From Alteripontixanthobacter maritimus (lineage in GTDB: Bacteria > Pseudomonadota > Alphaproteobacteria > Sphingomonadales > Sphingomonadaceae), in contig NZ_QBKA01000002.1 of NCBI RefSeq assembly GCF_003340475.1, positions 443,501-507,500 of the forward strand: 64,000 nucleotides of DNA, written 5' to 3'. A program made the position numbers and the translations under genes. The notes below the pieces were generated by a model. That model did no database searches. It had not been told where the DNA came from and saw nothing but the letters and a program-made list of their open reading frames with translations. The first letter of the stretch is position 1; each line of letters starts with the position of its first letter. This document shows, in pieces, positions 28,231 through 37,521 of this stretch.

Positions 28231-28794
28231 TCACCCCGATACGGCCGACCCTGTTTTCGAAGTGATATTGGAAAGCGCATCTGCCCCGGCGACCACGCTG
28301 GTGTTGCCGGTTTGCAACTGCTTTTGCGCGGCCGGTAAGGAATGAGCGCCGATGATCCAGAGACCGGCAATGGCGATGGCAATGCCATACGGAATTGCCA
28401 GCCGGTCCTTGCGGCGGCGCATGATATGCCAGCCACCAAATACGATGGTGAGGATGCCGCCGGTAATTGCCATGATGATAAGCAGCTTCAGGAACAGCAT
28501 CGGCGTGATCCACAACGCCAGAGCCGTCAGCAGTTTGACGTCACCGCCGCCCATAGCGCGCAATGCGAAAAGCCCGGCCAGAACGACGAACGATGCCGCT
28601 GCCACTCCGAGCTGCAACAACACGCCGGGGTAGAGCGACAATCCGCTCGCCCACCAGAACAGCGGCGCAGCCACTGCGATGGCTGCAGTCAGCCAGTTGG
28701 CAATGCGGCGTGAGCGCAAGTCGGTAAACGCGGCATAAAGCAGCGCGATTGCCAACGCACATAGCAGACCGTAATGTAGGTATTCGTCCAGCAT
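28231..28794 (-). CDS. cpaA: Prepilin peptidase CpaA/TadV
   Basis: A 187-residue inner-membrane aspartyl protease that removes the leader from Flp prepilins. The two catalytic aspartates are Asp25 (FTDLRSRR) and Asp85 in the GGGD signature (MGGGDVKLL). About six membrane segments are visible. It lacks the N-terminal methyltransferase domain of PilD, as usual for the Tad type, though a hydrophilic tail (about 152-187) is longer than minimal. First gene of the operon. No Flp pilin gene is seen upstream, so pilin must be encoded elsewhere. Confidence 0.93.
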   Translation of the reverse strand: MLDEYLHYGLLCALAIALLYAAFTDLRSRRIANWLTAAIAVAAPLFWWASGLSLYPGVLLQLGVAAASFVVLAGLFALRAMGGGDVKLLTALALWITPMLFLKLLIIMAITGGILTIVFGGWHIMRRRKDRLAIPYGIAIAIAGLWIIGAHSLPAAQKQLQTGNTSVVAGADALSNITSKTGSAVSG

Positions 28795-28905
28795 GTTGCC
28801 CCCGGGTCACTCCCCAATGAGGTCTTGCTACAGGTCATCACTTACCAAAAAGTAACCACCGCCGGATGCTCTGTATTAGGCACATGGCGAAAGCGGAGGC
28901 CAATT

Positions 28906-29964
28906 ATGGCGCGCGAAGCAGGATCAGGACGAATACGAAACGGCGATGAGGCCGCAGGGGCGCGCGTTGCGGAATCCGGTGGTGCCGAAAATGGCCATGC
29001 TCCGATCGACCGCCGTGCTATCCCCGATCATGCGAAAGAAAGCCTGTGGCACGCGCCCGATGGCCATGCGATCCGCCGGATCGATTACCCCGGTGTCTCG
29101 CCAAAAGGTTCGATCCTGTTCTTGCCTGGGCGCGGCGATGCTTATGAAAAATATCTTGAAGCGATGGAGGAGTGGCACCGGGCGGGCTGGCGCGTAACCG
29201 GAGCCGACTGGCGCGGGCAGGCCGGATCCGGCCGGCTTGGCAAGGACGAAGTGACCGGTCATGTTTCCGACTTTTCCGACTGGATCGATGACCTGCGGCG
29301 TTTGTGGAGCGATTGGCAGGCCGAAACGCCGGGGCCGCATATCCTCGCCGCGCATTCGATGGGTGGCCACCTCGCGTTGCGCGCGGTCGTGGAGGGCGCG
29401 GTGCAGCCGGACGGGCTGATCCTGTCAGCCCCTATGCTGGGCTTTACCGCGCAGAAACTTCCGATCGCACTGATGCATGGCGCGGCGCGGCTGATGGCCC
29501 GCATGGGAGATCCTGCGCGCCCGGCCTGGAAGTGGAGTGAGAAACCGGGCGAGATCCCGGCCCGCCGCCGCGCGCTGCTGACCCATGACGACGAGCGCTA
29601 TGAAGACGAGCTGTGGTGGCGCGACATGCGGCCCGAACTGGTCATGGGCCCGGGCAGTTGGGGCTGGGTGGAGCGGGCCTATGCCTCGATGCGAGCGATG
29701 TTCGCCAAGGGGCGGCTCGAAGCGGTGCAAGTGCCGGTGTTAATCGTGGCCACCAGCAACGACAAACTGGTCGGCTTCGAAGCTATCGAGGAAGCGGCGG
29801 CCCGCCTGAACGATGCGGAACTGGTGACGTTCGGCAGGGAAGCGCGGCATGAAATTTTGCGCGAGGCAGACCCGATGCGCGCCCGCGCCATGACGGCGAT
29901 CAATGCGTTTCTTGATCGTATTGCAAGTGAACATGCTCAGCGCCGGACGACGCGGCAGAGCTGA
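28906..29964 (+). CDS. Alpha/beta hydrolase, lysophospholipase/monoacylglycerol lipase-like
   Basis: A 352-residue serine hydrolase with a complete triad: Ser151 in the nucleophile elbow (AAHSMGGH), Asp286 (ATSNDKLVG) and His315 (REARHEIL). The cap region (about 190-245) and FLPGRGDAYEKYLE near 72-85 resemble PldB/serine-aminopeptidase S33 enzymes acting on lysophospholipids or monoacylglycerols. No signal peptide; the first 40 residues are polar and likely disordered. Start 28906 follows GGAGG six bases upstream. Two bases separate its stop from the next gene's TTG start, implying an operon with the flavoprotein. Substrate unproven. Confidence 0.87.
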   Translation: MAREAGSGRIRNGDEAAGARVAESGGAENGHAPIDRRAIPDHAKESLWHAPDGHAIRRIDYPGVSPKGSILFLPGRGDAYEKYLEAMEEWHRAGWRVTGADWRGQAGSGRLGKDEVTGHVSDFSDWIDDLRRLWSDWQAETPGPHILAAHSMGGHLALRAVVEGAVQPDGLILSAPMLGFTAQKLPIALMHGAARLMARMGDPARPAWKWSEKPGEIPARRRALLTHDDERYEDELWWRDMRPELVMGPGSWGWVERAYASMRAMFAKGRLEAVQVPVLIVATSNDKLVGFEAIEEAAARLNDAELVTFGREARHEILREADPMRARAMTAINAFLDRIASEHAQRRTTRQS

Positions 29965-29966
29965 TC

Positions 29967-31070
29967 TTGGACGAGATTTACGATATTGCTATCATCGGTG
30001 CCGGGATGGCCGGGGCCAGCCTTGCTGCCGAATGCGCTCCCGATGCGAGCGTGGTGGTGCTGGAAGCTGAGGATGCACCGGGCTACCACGCCACCGGCCG
30101 CAGCGCTGCGTTCTGGGAACAATGTTATGGCGGGCCGGACATTGTGCCGCTCACTCTGGCATCGGGCGAGTATCTTCGGGACGGCGGGTTCCTCGACCGG
30201 CGCGGCGCGTTGTACATTGCGCGCGAAGCGGACCAGTCGAAGATAGAAGCGTTCGCCGAACGGTTTGCAGGTTCGGGCGCACGCTTCAGCCGGATCGACC
30301 GGTCCGCTCTCAAACAGCACATACCGGGCTTGCACGACGCTTGGCGCCACGCAATTTGGCAGCCCGATTGCGCGGATATCGATGTGGCGGCGCTACACGC
30401 GCACTATCTTGCAGCGATACGGCGCAATGGCGGCGTTATGAGACTGCGCGCGCGGCTGAATGGGGTCCGCCGGCGCAAGGATGTGTGGGAGCTGGACTGC
30501 GAAAATGGCGATCCTGTGCATGCCAGGACGCTCGTCAATGCGGCTGGTCCGTGGGCCGATCCGGTGGCACAGATTGCCGGTGCCGCACCATGCGGCATCC
30601 AGCCCCTGCGCCGGACGGTTGTGCAGCTGCGCTGCGATCCTGCGCCCTTGCCGCGCCAACCGCTGGCCCTCGACATATCGGGCGGGTTCTATTTCAAGCC
30701 GGAGAGCGGACGCGTCTGGCTCAGCCCGCATGACGAAACGCCGAGCGCGCCGTGCGACGCAGCGCCCGAGGAACTGGCGGTGGCAGAGGCGGTGGCGCGT
30801 TTCGAACAGGTGGTCGACTGGCGCATTGGAGCGGTCGAGCGGAGCTGGGCCGGGTTGCGCAGCTTCACTGCCGACCGCAGGCCCGTCTATGGTTTCGACC
30901 CGGCAGTACCGGGTTTCTTCTGGTTTGCCGGGCAGGGCGGTTTCGGCATCCAGACCGCCCCCGCCGCAGCGCGACTGGGCTCGCAATTGCTTTTGGGCAA
31001 GCCGCGTGACGCAATGACAGCGGGGCTCGATGCGATGCTCTATTCGCCCGCGCGCTTCGGGTGCAATTAG
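29967..31070 (+). CDS. FAD-dependent oxidoreductase, D-arginine dehydrogenase (DauA)-like
   Basis: A 367-residue DAO-family flavoprotein. It shows the FAD-binding motif IIGAGMAGASLA (Gly11, 13, 16), the active-site-near motif GYHATGRSAA, and the C-terminal FWFAGQGGFGIQT, all hallmarks of the DauA-type D-amino acid dehydrogenases. Length is near that of DauA. It would oxidise D-amino acids to 2-oxo acids and ammonia, passing electrons to the respiratory chain; the precise substrate is unknown. The start is TTG at 29967, two bases after the hydrolase stop; no better in-frame ATG exists before the FAD motif. Confidence 0.87.
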   Translation: MDEIYDIAIIGAGMAGASLAAECAPDASVVVLEAEDAPGYHATGRSAAFWEQCYGGPDIVPLTLASGEYLRDGGFLDRRGALYIAREADQSKIEAFAERFAGSGARFSRIDRSALKQHIPGLHDAWRHAIWQPDCADIDVAALHAHYLAAIRRNGGVMRLRARLNGVRRRKDVWELDCENGDPVHARTLVNAAGPWADPVAQIAGAAPCGIQPLRRTVVQLRCDPAPLPRQPLALDISGGFYFKPESGRVWLSPHDETPSAPCDAAPEELAVAEAVARFEQVVDWRIGAVERSWAGLRSFTADRRPVYGFDPAVPGFFWFAGQGGFGIQTAPAAARLGSQLLLGKPRDAMTAGLDAMLYSPARFGCN

Positions 31071-31117
31071 TCACCACAATCGATATGGTATCCATACCGA
31101 CAACGCAGGAGAACAGC

Positions 31118-31300
31118 ATGTCCCATCGTTTCGAAGTGAGGAAGAACAAGGCGGGCGAGTTCGTCGCCTATTATGTGTACAACAGCGAATCCATCTTCTG
31201 GACCGAAGGATACAGCTCGAAAGCCGGAGCGATGAATGCAATCAAATCCATCAAGGAACGCGGTGCCGATGCCGAAGTGGTCGATACGACTGCCACATAG
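31118..31300 (+). CDS. YegP family (DUF1508) small protein
   Basis: A 60-residue protein with one YegP/DUF1508 unit: FEVRKNKAGEFVAYYVYNSE, then a glycine/tyrosine turn (SEGYSSKAGAMNAI-like, here TEGYSSKAGAMNAIKSIK) and a C-terminal beta strand. E. coli YegP carries two such units; single-unit versions are common. Function is unknown. Start 31118 follows AGGAG; an in-frame start at 31061 overlaps the flavoprotein gene. It converges on rnhA with 18 bases between stops. Confidence 0.88.
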   Translation: MSHRFEVRKNKAGEFVAYYVYNSESIFWTEGYSSKAGAMNAIKSIKERGADAEVVDTTAT

Positions 31301-31318
31301 GAAAAAGGCGGCGGCGCT

Positions 31319-31780
31319 TTAAGCTTCGTCGCCGACGACCTGGCCGCGCGCGACCGCGTCGGCCGCGTTGCTGGCGAGCTGGTCCGCGCGCTCGTTTTCC
31401 GGGTGTCCGGCGTGGCCCTTCACCCAGTGCCACGTTACCCGGTGCCGGGTGTTGGCCTCGTCCAGGGCGCGCCACAGATCCTCGTTCTTTACGGGTTTCT
31501 TGGCCGCAGTTTTCCAGCCGCGCTTCTTCCAGCCGTGGATCCAGCCGGTAATACCGTCCATCACATATTTGCTGTCGGTGTAGAGATCGACCTGGCAGGC
31601 CTCTTTCAACGCGTCCAACGCCTGGATCGCAGCCAGCATTTCCATCCGATTGTTGGTTGTGTCGGGCTCGCCGCCCGAAATTTCCTTCTCGCGGCTACCC
31701 ATGCGCAGCAACGCACCCCAGCCGCCGGGGCCGGGGTTGCCCTTGCAAGCGCCGTCTGTGAAAATCTCAACATTCTTCAT
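31319..31780 (-). CDS. rnhA: Ribonuclease HI
   Basis: A 153-residue cytoplasmic nuclease cutting RNA in RNA-DNA hybrids at R-loops and primers. The catalytic set Asp9 (FTDGACKG), Glu47 (NNRMEM), Asp69 (YTDSKYV) and Asp133 (NERADQLA) is complete, with the His-containing loop [10 protein letters not shown]. Length matches the E. coli enzyme. ATG overlaps the thrB stop by four bases (ATGA), forming an ispH-thrB-rnhA group common in alphaproteobacteria. Confidence 0.97.
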   Translation of the reverse strand: MKNVEIFTDGACKGNPGPGGWGALLRMGSREKEISGGEPDTTNNRMEMLAAIQALDALKEACQVDLYTDSKYVMDGITGWIHGWKKRGWKTAAKKPVKNEDLWRALDEANTRHRVTWHWVKGHAGHPENERADQLASNAADAVARGQVVGDEA

Positions 31781-32775
31781 ATCGTAAAGGCCTGTGCGCC
31801 GTGTTCGGCATAGAAGGTCAGGCGGCGCGCAAACTCCATCGGGTCTTTCCGCGTCACCAGCGCATCGCCAGGCGTATCGATCCAGTCCGCCGCACGGGTT
31901 GCGACAAAGCGCATCGCTGCGCCCTGCGCCAGGATCGGGAGCGCGTCACGTTCGGCTGCGGATAGCGGTCGTACCGCTGCGTAACCTTCTAGCAGGGCCA
32001 AGCCGACTGCCGCGTCGAAATGCTCGCCCGTACGGTCGAAGCACCACGCGGCATGGGTTACGGCAAGGTCGTAAGCAGCCATGTCCTTGCAAGCAAAATA
32101 AAAATCGATCAGCCCGCTTACCGCATTTCCGCGCATCAGGACATTGTCTGGAAAAAGATCCGCATGGATGATCGCCTGCGGAAGATCGTCCGGCCACGCG
32201 GCCATAAGTCGAGGTAGATGCGCTTCGATAAATTCAGGCAGGTCGGCATCGATTTGCGCCAACTGGCTGTCGGTATATTGCCCCAACAGAGCCTGCCAGT
32301 CGGACGGTCGCAAATCGTTTTCGCGTGTTCCAGCGAAGTCTGCCGAAGCCAGATGCATACCGGCCAACGCCTTGCCCACCGAATGCGCCTGCGCCGGGGT
32401 GGGCCGATCCACCGAAACGCCCGGCAGGAATTCTATCAGCGCAACCGCCTTGTTTCCGACCATACGAAATGCAGCCCCGGAACGGTCGTGAATAGTGCGC
32501 GGTACGGGCAAGCTTGCGGCTGAAAGATGGTCGAGAAGTCCGAGGAAAAACGGCAGATCGCCGATCTTGATGCGCCGTTCATACATGGTGAGGATGTACC
32601 GCGCGCTGCCATGAGGGCTATCAACCCGCGCTGCGTCGGGGCCGGTGGTCTCCAGCAGCCAGTTGGAATTGGACACACCCTCCGCAATGCCTTTGGCCGA
32701 CACCAGCTCGCCCACATCGTAATGCGCGATCAGTCCGGATAAATTTTCGGCGGAAAGATGGGTGTAGACGGCCAT
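31777..32775 (-). CDS. thrB: Homoserine kinase, APH-fold type
   Basis: A 332-residue kinase phosphorylating L-homoserine in threonine synthesis. It is not a GHMP kinase but the aminoglycoside-phosphotransferase-like homoserine kinase of alphaproteobacteria and pseudomonads. Visible features are an N-terminal ATP-grasp loop region ([14 protein letters not shown]), the catalytic [10 protein letters not shown] (HxD-x4-N) and the metal-binding IDFYFAC. Length is normal. It follows ispH by 19 bases and overlaps rnhA by four. Confidence 0.93.
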   Translation of the reverse strand: MAVYTHLSAENLSGLIAHYDVGELVSAKGIAEGVSNSNWLLETTGPDAARVDSPHGSARYILTMYERRIKIGDLPFFLGLLDHLSAASLPVPRTIHDRSGAAFRMVGNKAVALIEFLPGVSVDRPTPAQAHSVGKALAGMHLASADFAGTRENDLRPSDWQALLGQYTDSQLAQIDADLPEFIEAHLPRLMAAWPDDLPQAIIHADLFPDNVLMRGNAVSGLIDFYFACKDMAAYDLAVTHAAWCFDRTGEHFDAAVGLALLEGYAAVRPLSAAERDALPILAQGAAMRFVATRAADWIDTPGDALVTRKDPMEFARRLTFYAEHGAQAFTI

Positions 32776-32794
32776 CGCCGGAATGCGCGCCGGT

Positions 32795-33793
32795 TCAGTC
32801 GGTCAATTGGCGGGGAAGCTTGAAAACCATCTTCTCCTGCGCGGACACGAATGTGTGTTCTTCCACCTCGCGCCATTCGGAAATGCGGTCGACGACTTCG
32901 CGAACCAGCTTTTCCGGTGCGCTCGCTCCGGCTGTCAGCCCCAGCGTTCCGACACCGTCCAGCCACGTAGGATCGATCTCGCTGGCGCGCTGGATCAGGC
33001 GGGCATCGGTGCCCAGCCGCTCGGCAACTTCAACCAGTCGCAGGGAGTTGGAAGAATTGGGTGCGCCGATCACCAGCACCAGATCGGAACCGGGTGCGAT
33101 CTGCTTTACTGCCGCTTGCCGGTTGGACGTGGCATAGCAGATATCCTCCGCCTTGGGGCCGACGATATGCGGATATTTGATGCGCAATGCTTCCACGATG
33201 GCGTGCGTATCATCCACGGAAAGCGTGGTCTGGGTGAGAAAAGCCAGCGGGTCTTCGGCGGTGAAGGATAGCGCGGCAACGTCTTCCGCCGTTTCGACCA
33301 GCGTCATGGTTCCATCGGGAACCTGGCCCATTGTGCCGATTACTTCAGGGTGGCCCTGATGGCCGATGAAGACGATATGCCGTCCCGCCTCGATCTGACG
33401 TTCCGCCTGCCGGTGAACCTTGCTGACCAGCGGACAGGTCGCATCGAGATAGTCAAGCTTGCGGCGGTCCGCCTCGTGCGGGACCGATTTCGGCACTCCA
33501 TGCGCGCTGAACACGACCGAGGCACCGTCCGGCACCTCGTCCAGCTCCTCTACGAAAATTGCGCCTTTCGCCTTCAGTCCGTCCACCACGTAGCGGTTGT
33601 GCACGATCTCGTGCCGCACATAGACCGGCGCGCCGTAGCGTTCCAGGCTTCGCTCGACGATTTCGATTGCGCGGTCCACTCCGGCGCAGAACCCGCGCGG
33701 CGCGGCTACCAGCAGAGTCAAAGCAGGTTTGCCGGACGGTTCGCCCGATACGGGATCGCTGCGCGTCTCGCTATCTTGAAAGGGAGCGTTCAT
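32795..33793 (-). CDS. ispH: 4-hydroxy-3-methylbut-2-enyl diphosphate reductase
   Basis: A 332-residue iron-sulfur enzyme for the last MEP-pathway step, making IPP and DMAPP. The three cluster cysteines are Cys36 ([11 protein letters not shown]), Cys120 ([11 protein letters not shown]) and Cys219 ([11 protein letters not shown]), and the substrate-binding [10 protein letters not shown] follows. The first 25 residues precede the conserved domain and are probably disordered. Heads the ispH-thrB-rnhA group. It is divergent from the lipoprotein gene, with a 129-base gap that should contain both promoters. Confidence 0.97.
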   Translation of the reverse strand: MNAPFQDSETRSDPVSGEPSGKPALTLLVAAPRGFCAGVDRAIEIVERSLERYGAPVYVRHEIVHNRYVVDGLKAKGAIFVEELDEVPDGASVVFSAHGVPKSVPHEADRRKLDYLDATCPLVSKVHRQAERQIEAGRHIVFIGHQGHPEVIGTMGQVPDGTMTLVETAEDVAALSFTAEDPLAFLTQTTLSVDDTHAIVEALRIKYPHIVGPKAEDICYATSNRQAAVKQIAPGSDLVLVIGAPNSSNSLRLVEVAERLGTDARLIQRASEIDPTWLDGVGTLGLTAGASAPEKLVREVVDRISEWREVEEHTFVSAQEKMVFKLPRQLTD

Positions 33794-33922
33794 CCCGCCG
33801 CCTCTAGCGCTTTGTCGGCGTGGCCGCTAGGGCGTCTCGCATATCCCGGCGCAGTTTTGCGGCAGGCCCCCCGGCCTCATCGCACTAAGGCGCTGTTGAC
33901 CGACGATAAGGATCACGACCCG

Positions 33923-34579
33923 ATGAACGCCATCAAGCGTATTGCCACACTTTCCCTGCTTTCCGGCGCAGCGGCCCTCGGCGGATGCGCCCAGGACGGC
34001 CAGTTGGTGCTGAGCGACGGGGTCGGCATCACGTCGGTTCGCGGCGTGTGTCCGGCAGTGGGCGTGCCCGATTATACAGGCGATATCACAACTTTCCGTA
34101 CCCCAGGCAGTACGCTCGCGACCGATATGGACGTAACCGCCAGTATTACCAATGTTCGTTCCACGTGCGACGACAGCTCGGCAAAGGTGTACACCAACGC
34201 CACGTTCGACGTGCAGGCCCGCCGGTTCGACACGCGCGGCGCGCGGCAGGTACAGCTGCCGTTCTTCTCCACCGTCCTTCGCGGCGGCTCGACCGTGGTA
34301 AGCAAGCGCGTCGGCACGGTAACAGTGAACTTCGCCGATGGTGCGGAACGTGCAACGGCCAGCGCACAGGCAGGCGCCTTCATCGATCGCGCCGCTGCAA
34401 CTTTGCCGGACGACGTACGCCGCCAGATAACTCGTCGCCGTAAGGCAGGCGACGCGGATGCCGCGCTCGATCCGCTGGCCGATCCGCAGGTTAAGGCTGC
34501 TCTCGACCGCGCGAATTTCGAGGTTTTGGTAGGTTTCCAGCTAACGCGGGACCAGTTGGCTTACAACGCCACGCGATAA
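33923..34579 (+). CDS. Putative lipoprotein of unknown function
   Basis: A 218-residue protein with a lipoprotein signal peptide (lipobox LGGC, Cys22). The mature part holds a conserved Cys-containing start (RGVCPAVGVPDY), a beta-rich central region (about 60-150) and helical C-terminus. No known family is recognised. AAGGA precedes the ATG at 33923. It is placed between ispH and argS and points toward argS, 87 bases away. Codon use is typical of the window. It is likely an outer-membrane lipoprotein; partner unknown. Confidence 0.78.
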   Translation: MNAIKRIATLSLLSGAAALGGCAQDGQLVLSDGVGITSVRGVCPAVGVPDYTGDITTFRTPGSTLATDMDVTASITNVRSTCDDSSAKVYTNATFDVQARRFDTRGARQVQLPFFSTVLRGGSTVVSKRVGTVTVNFADGAERATASAQAGAFIDRAAATLPDDVRRQITRRRKAGDADAALDPLADPQVKAALDRANFEVLVGFQLTRDQLAYNATR

Positions 34580-34666
34580 TGGCTTTAGGCAACGGCGATT
34601 GGCGGGCACCGCCTTTCGGCGTCTGACACCTTGCGATTCGCCTGCGTTCGGGTAACCCGCGCGCCT

Positions 34667-36457
34667 ATGGCCGATAACCACACACCCTCCGCTGCCGACA
34701 CCCGACCCAAGGCACTATACGCCCGTTTTGCCGAGAAACTGGATGCGGTGCTCAATGCACTGGAGATGGAAGCGACGCTTCCGCCCGGAACGCCGCGCAG
34801 CAATGTGACAATCGAGCCGCCGCGCGATGCGAGCCATGGAGACATGGCGACCAACGCTGCGATGGTCCTGTCGAAGGCCGCTAAGTCGAAGCCGCGCGAC
34901 CTGGCCGAGACGATCACCACGCATCTTGCTCGCGATCCCGATATCGTGACTGCGGACATTGCCGGACCTGGCTTCATCAATCTGAAACTGGCCGACCGGG
35001 TTTGGGTGGAAGAACTGGAACGTATCGCCCAGCAGGGTGGGAATTACGGCCGTTCGGATGTCGGCGGCGGCAAGCGGGTGAACATTGAATTCGTCTCCAC
35101 CAACCCGACCGGCCCGATGCATATGGGCCATTGCCGGGGCGCGGTGGTGGGCGACGCGTTGTCCTCGCTGCTCGAATGGACCGGCCACGAGGTCACCCGC
35201 GAGTATTATGTGAATGATGCCGGCGGTCAGGTTGATGTGCTCGCCCGCAGCGCGCACCTCCGCTATCGCGAGGCGCTGGGCGAAACCGTCACGATCCCGG
35301 AAGGGTTGTATCCCGGCAAATACCTCATTCCTGTGGGGCAGGACGCGGCCAACGAATTCGGCGACCGTTACAAGGACGCGCCGGAAGCGGAATGGCTGCA
35401 GATTTTTCGTGCCTTCTCTGTCGAACGAATGATGGACCTCATCAAGTCCGACCTGGCGCTGCTCGACATCCATCACGATGTGTTCGCATCAGAAGCGGCC
35501 TTGCAGGCGGCAGGCAAACCCGAAGCCGCCGAAAAATGGCTCCGCGAACACGACCTTGTCTATGACGGTGTGCTGGAAGCGCCGAAAGGCAAAACACTGG
35601 ACGATTGGGAAGCGGTGGAGCTGCCGTTGTTCCGCTCGACCAGGTTCGGAGACGATCAGGATCGCCCGATCAGAAAATCCGATGGCAGCTGGACCTATTT
35701 CGGCGCTGATCTGGCCTACCATTTCCAGAAGGCGGAAAATGCCGACGCGCTGATCGATATTTGGGGTGCGGATCATGCCGGGACCGTGAAGCGCATCCGC
35801 GCTGCCGTCGCCGCCCTCACCGAAGGGGCCGATCGCGACGTGCCGTTCGACGTCAAGCTGGTACAGATGGTGCATTTGGTGCGCGGCGGCGAACCTGTGA
35901 AAATGTCCAAGCGCTCGGGCAACTTCATCACTTTGGCTGATACGGTAGAGGAAGTCGGCAAGGATGTGGTCCGCTTCACCATGCTGACCCGCAAGCCCGA
36001 AGCGCAAATGGAATTCGACTTCGCCAAGGTGGTGGAAGCGTCGAAGGACAATCCCGTGTTCTATGTGCAATACGCCCACGCGCGCATCCATTCGACGCTT
36101 CGCAAGGCGAAGGCAGGTGATGGAACAGGCGGCGAAAGTGTGGCGCCGTCGGGCAGGGCGCTGCACCGGCTGGAAACGGAAGAACTGGCGCTGGTGCGCG
36201 AGGCGGCGCAATTTCCGCGCATTGTGGAAGCCGCTGCGCTGGCCCGGGAGCCGCACCGCATCGCGTTCTATCTCTATGATCTTGCAGCCGCGCTCCACGC
36301 GCATTGGCATCTTGGGAATGACCGTCCGGAAAAACGCTTCATCGTGGCACAGGATAGCGAATTGACGGCAGCGAGACTTTTCCTTGGCGCGCAAATCGGG
36401 CAGGTTATCAAAAATGGCCTATCCATTCTGGGGGTAGCTGCCGTCGAGGAGATGTGA
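34667..36457 (+). CDS. argS: Arginyl-tRNA synthetase
   Basis: A 596-residue class I synthetase charging tRNA-Arg. Visible are the N-terminal Add-1 domain (about 20-110), the HIGH-type motif in PTGPMHMGHCRG, VKMSKRSGN as the KMSKS motif, and the DALR anticodon-binding domain. The start at 34667 gives a polar 15-residue lead before the typical LYARFAEKLD; a start at 34631 adds 12 atypical residues. Heads the argS-SPOR-nagZ-scpA-scpB-tatABC cluster. Confidence 0.96.
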   Translation: MADNHTPSAADTRPKALYARFAEKLDAVLNALEMEATLPPGTPRSNVTIEPPRDASHGDMATNAAMVLSKAAKSKPRDLAETITTHLARDPDIVTADIAGPGFINLKLADRVWVEELERIAQQGGNYGRSDVGGGKRVNIEFVSTNPTGPMHMGHCRGAVVGDALSSLLEWTGHEVTREYYVNDAGGQVDVLARSAHLRYREALGETVTIPEGLYPGKYLIPVGQDAANEFGDRYKDAPEAEWLQIFRAFSVERMMDLIKSDLALLDIHHDVFASEAALQAAGKPEAAEKWLREHDLVYDGVLEAPKGKTLDDWEAVELPLFRSTRFGDDQDRPIRKSDGSWTYFGADLAYHFQKAENADALIDIWGADHAGTVKRIRAAVAALTEGADRDVPFDVKLVQMVHLVRGGEPVKMSKRSGNFITLADTVEEVGKDVVRFTMLTRKPEAQMEFDFAKVVEASKDNPVFYVQYAHARIHSTLRKAKAGDGTGGESVAPSGRALHRLETEELALVREAAQFPRIVEAAALAREPHRIAFYLYDLAAALHAHWHLGNDRPEKRFIVAQDSELTAARLFLGAQIGQVIKNGLSILGVAAVEEM

Positions 36458-36655
36458 CGCGTGGCGCAGGGCGCAGGCAGCGATACGGGCGGACACGGTT
36501 CGGGATTGAACCGGATGATCGACAGGGTCGCCCGAGAAGTGTCGCAGCGCATCAGGCACGGCAGACCGGATCCTGAGTACAGGGCAGCGAATATCGAAGA
36601 GCCGGGGGTGGCCGAACCGACAGCGGGCCACGAATTTCTTACCAAAGAGGATCTC

Positions 36656-37363
36656 ATGACAGATCGGGACGAAACGCAAATTGATAATACCGAGGAGCTG
36701 GAACTCGCCAATGAGGACGAGCGTCTACCTTGGCTCGAATCCGCGGATTACGACGAGGAAGAGCCCGGCACCGATACCGGTAAGATCATTGCGTTTGTCC
36801 TTCTGGCGCTGGTCGCGCTGGCGTTGCTGATCGGCGGCATCTGGTGGCTATCCAATCGCGGTTCCGATTCCGATCTTGTTGCAGAAGGCGGTACGTTGGC
36901 TGCACCCGAGGGCGATTACAAGGAACGCCCCGAAGACCGTGGTGGCCGGGAGTTCGAGGGCGCGGGCGATAGTGCGCCAGCCGTTGGTGAAGGCCAGTCG
37001 CGCGAAGGCCGATTGGCCAACAGCAATACGAATGCCGGCTCTACGGGCGAAAGCGATGCCCGGCCGAGCATCGACCGCAACCAGTCCGGCGAGCGTCAAA
37101 CGCCGGCTTCCGACAATGCGGCCAGTGGCGGTGTCGGCGTTCAGGTGGCGGCTTACTCCACCCCCGCCGGGGCCGAGCGGGGCTGGCAGGTTCTGTCGCG
37201 CCAGACCGATGTGCTGAAGGGCGTCAAGTATCGCGTCGTCAAAGGCGAAATCGATCGCGGTACCGTATACCGGTTGCAAGCGGTCACCAGCAGCACTGCC
37301 GCTGCGCGGAAGCTGTGCGATGCGTTGAAGGCAGACGGTCTGCCGTGTCAGGTCAAAAGCTGA
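36656..37363 (+). CDS. SPOR domain membrane protein
   Basis: A 235-residue bitopic inner-membrane protein. After an acidic cytoplasmic N-terminus (LPWLESADYDEEE) there is one membrane segment (about 45-67), then a long low-complexity periplasmic linker. The C-terminal SPOR domain (about 160-235; VGVQVAAYSTPAGAERGWQ and LQAVTSSTAAARKLCDAL) binds denuded peptidoglycan at the division septum. Start 36656 has GAGG five bases upstream. A GTG at 36461, directly after the argS stop, is in the same frame and would add 65 polar residues; the 198-base stretch 36458-36655 is otherwise unexplained. Confidence 0.88.
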   Translation: MTDRDETQIDNTEELELANEDERLPWLESADYDEEEPGTDTGKIIAFVLLALVALALLIGGIWWLSNRGSDSDLVAEGGTLAAPEGDYKERPEDRGGREFEGAGDSAPAVGEGQSREGRLANSNTNAGSTGESDARPSIDRNQSGERQTPASDNAASGGVGVQVAAYSTPAGAERGWQVLSRQTDVLKGVKYRVVKGEIDRGTVYRLQAVTSSTAAARKLCDALKADGLPCQVKS

Positions 37364-37431
37364 ACCTGAATTACAGTAGGGGGCGAGCGCTAACGCTGTC
37401 GCCGCGACATTGACAAGAACAGGGGGCGAAT

Positions 37432-37463
37432 GGCGGGATAGCCTCCCGCCCCTTTCTGTTTTC
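37432..37463 (+). terminator. Terminator after SPOR gene
   Basis: GGCGGGA (37432-37438) and TCCCGCC (37444-37450) form a 7-bp stem with a five-base loop, followed by CCTTTCTGTTTT. An outer AACAG/CTGTT pairing may extend it. It would separate argS-SPOR from nagZ-tatC transcription. Confidence 0.75.
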
Positions 37464-37521
37464 CCCACCGTAGCCACCTGCCGCGCTTGCCTAGAGCGCG
37501 CAGTTCTGCGATTCTACCATC

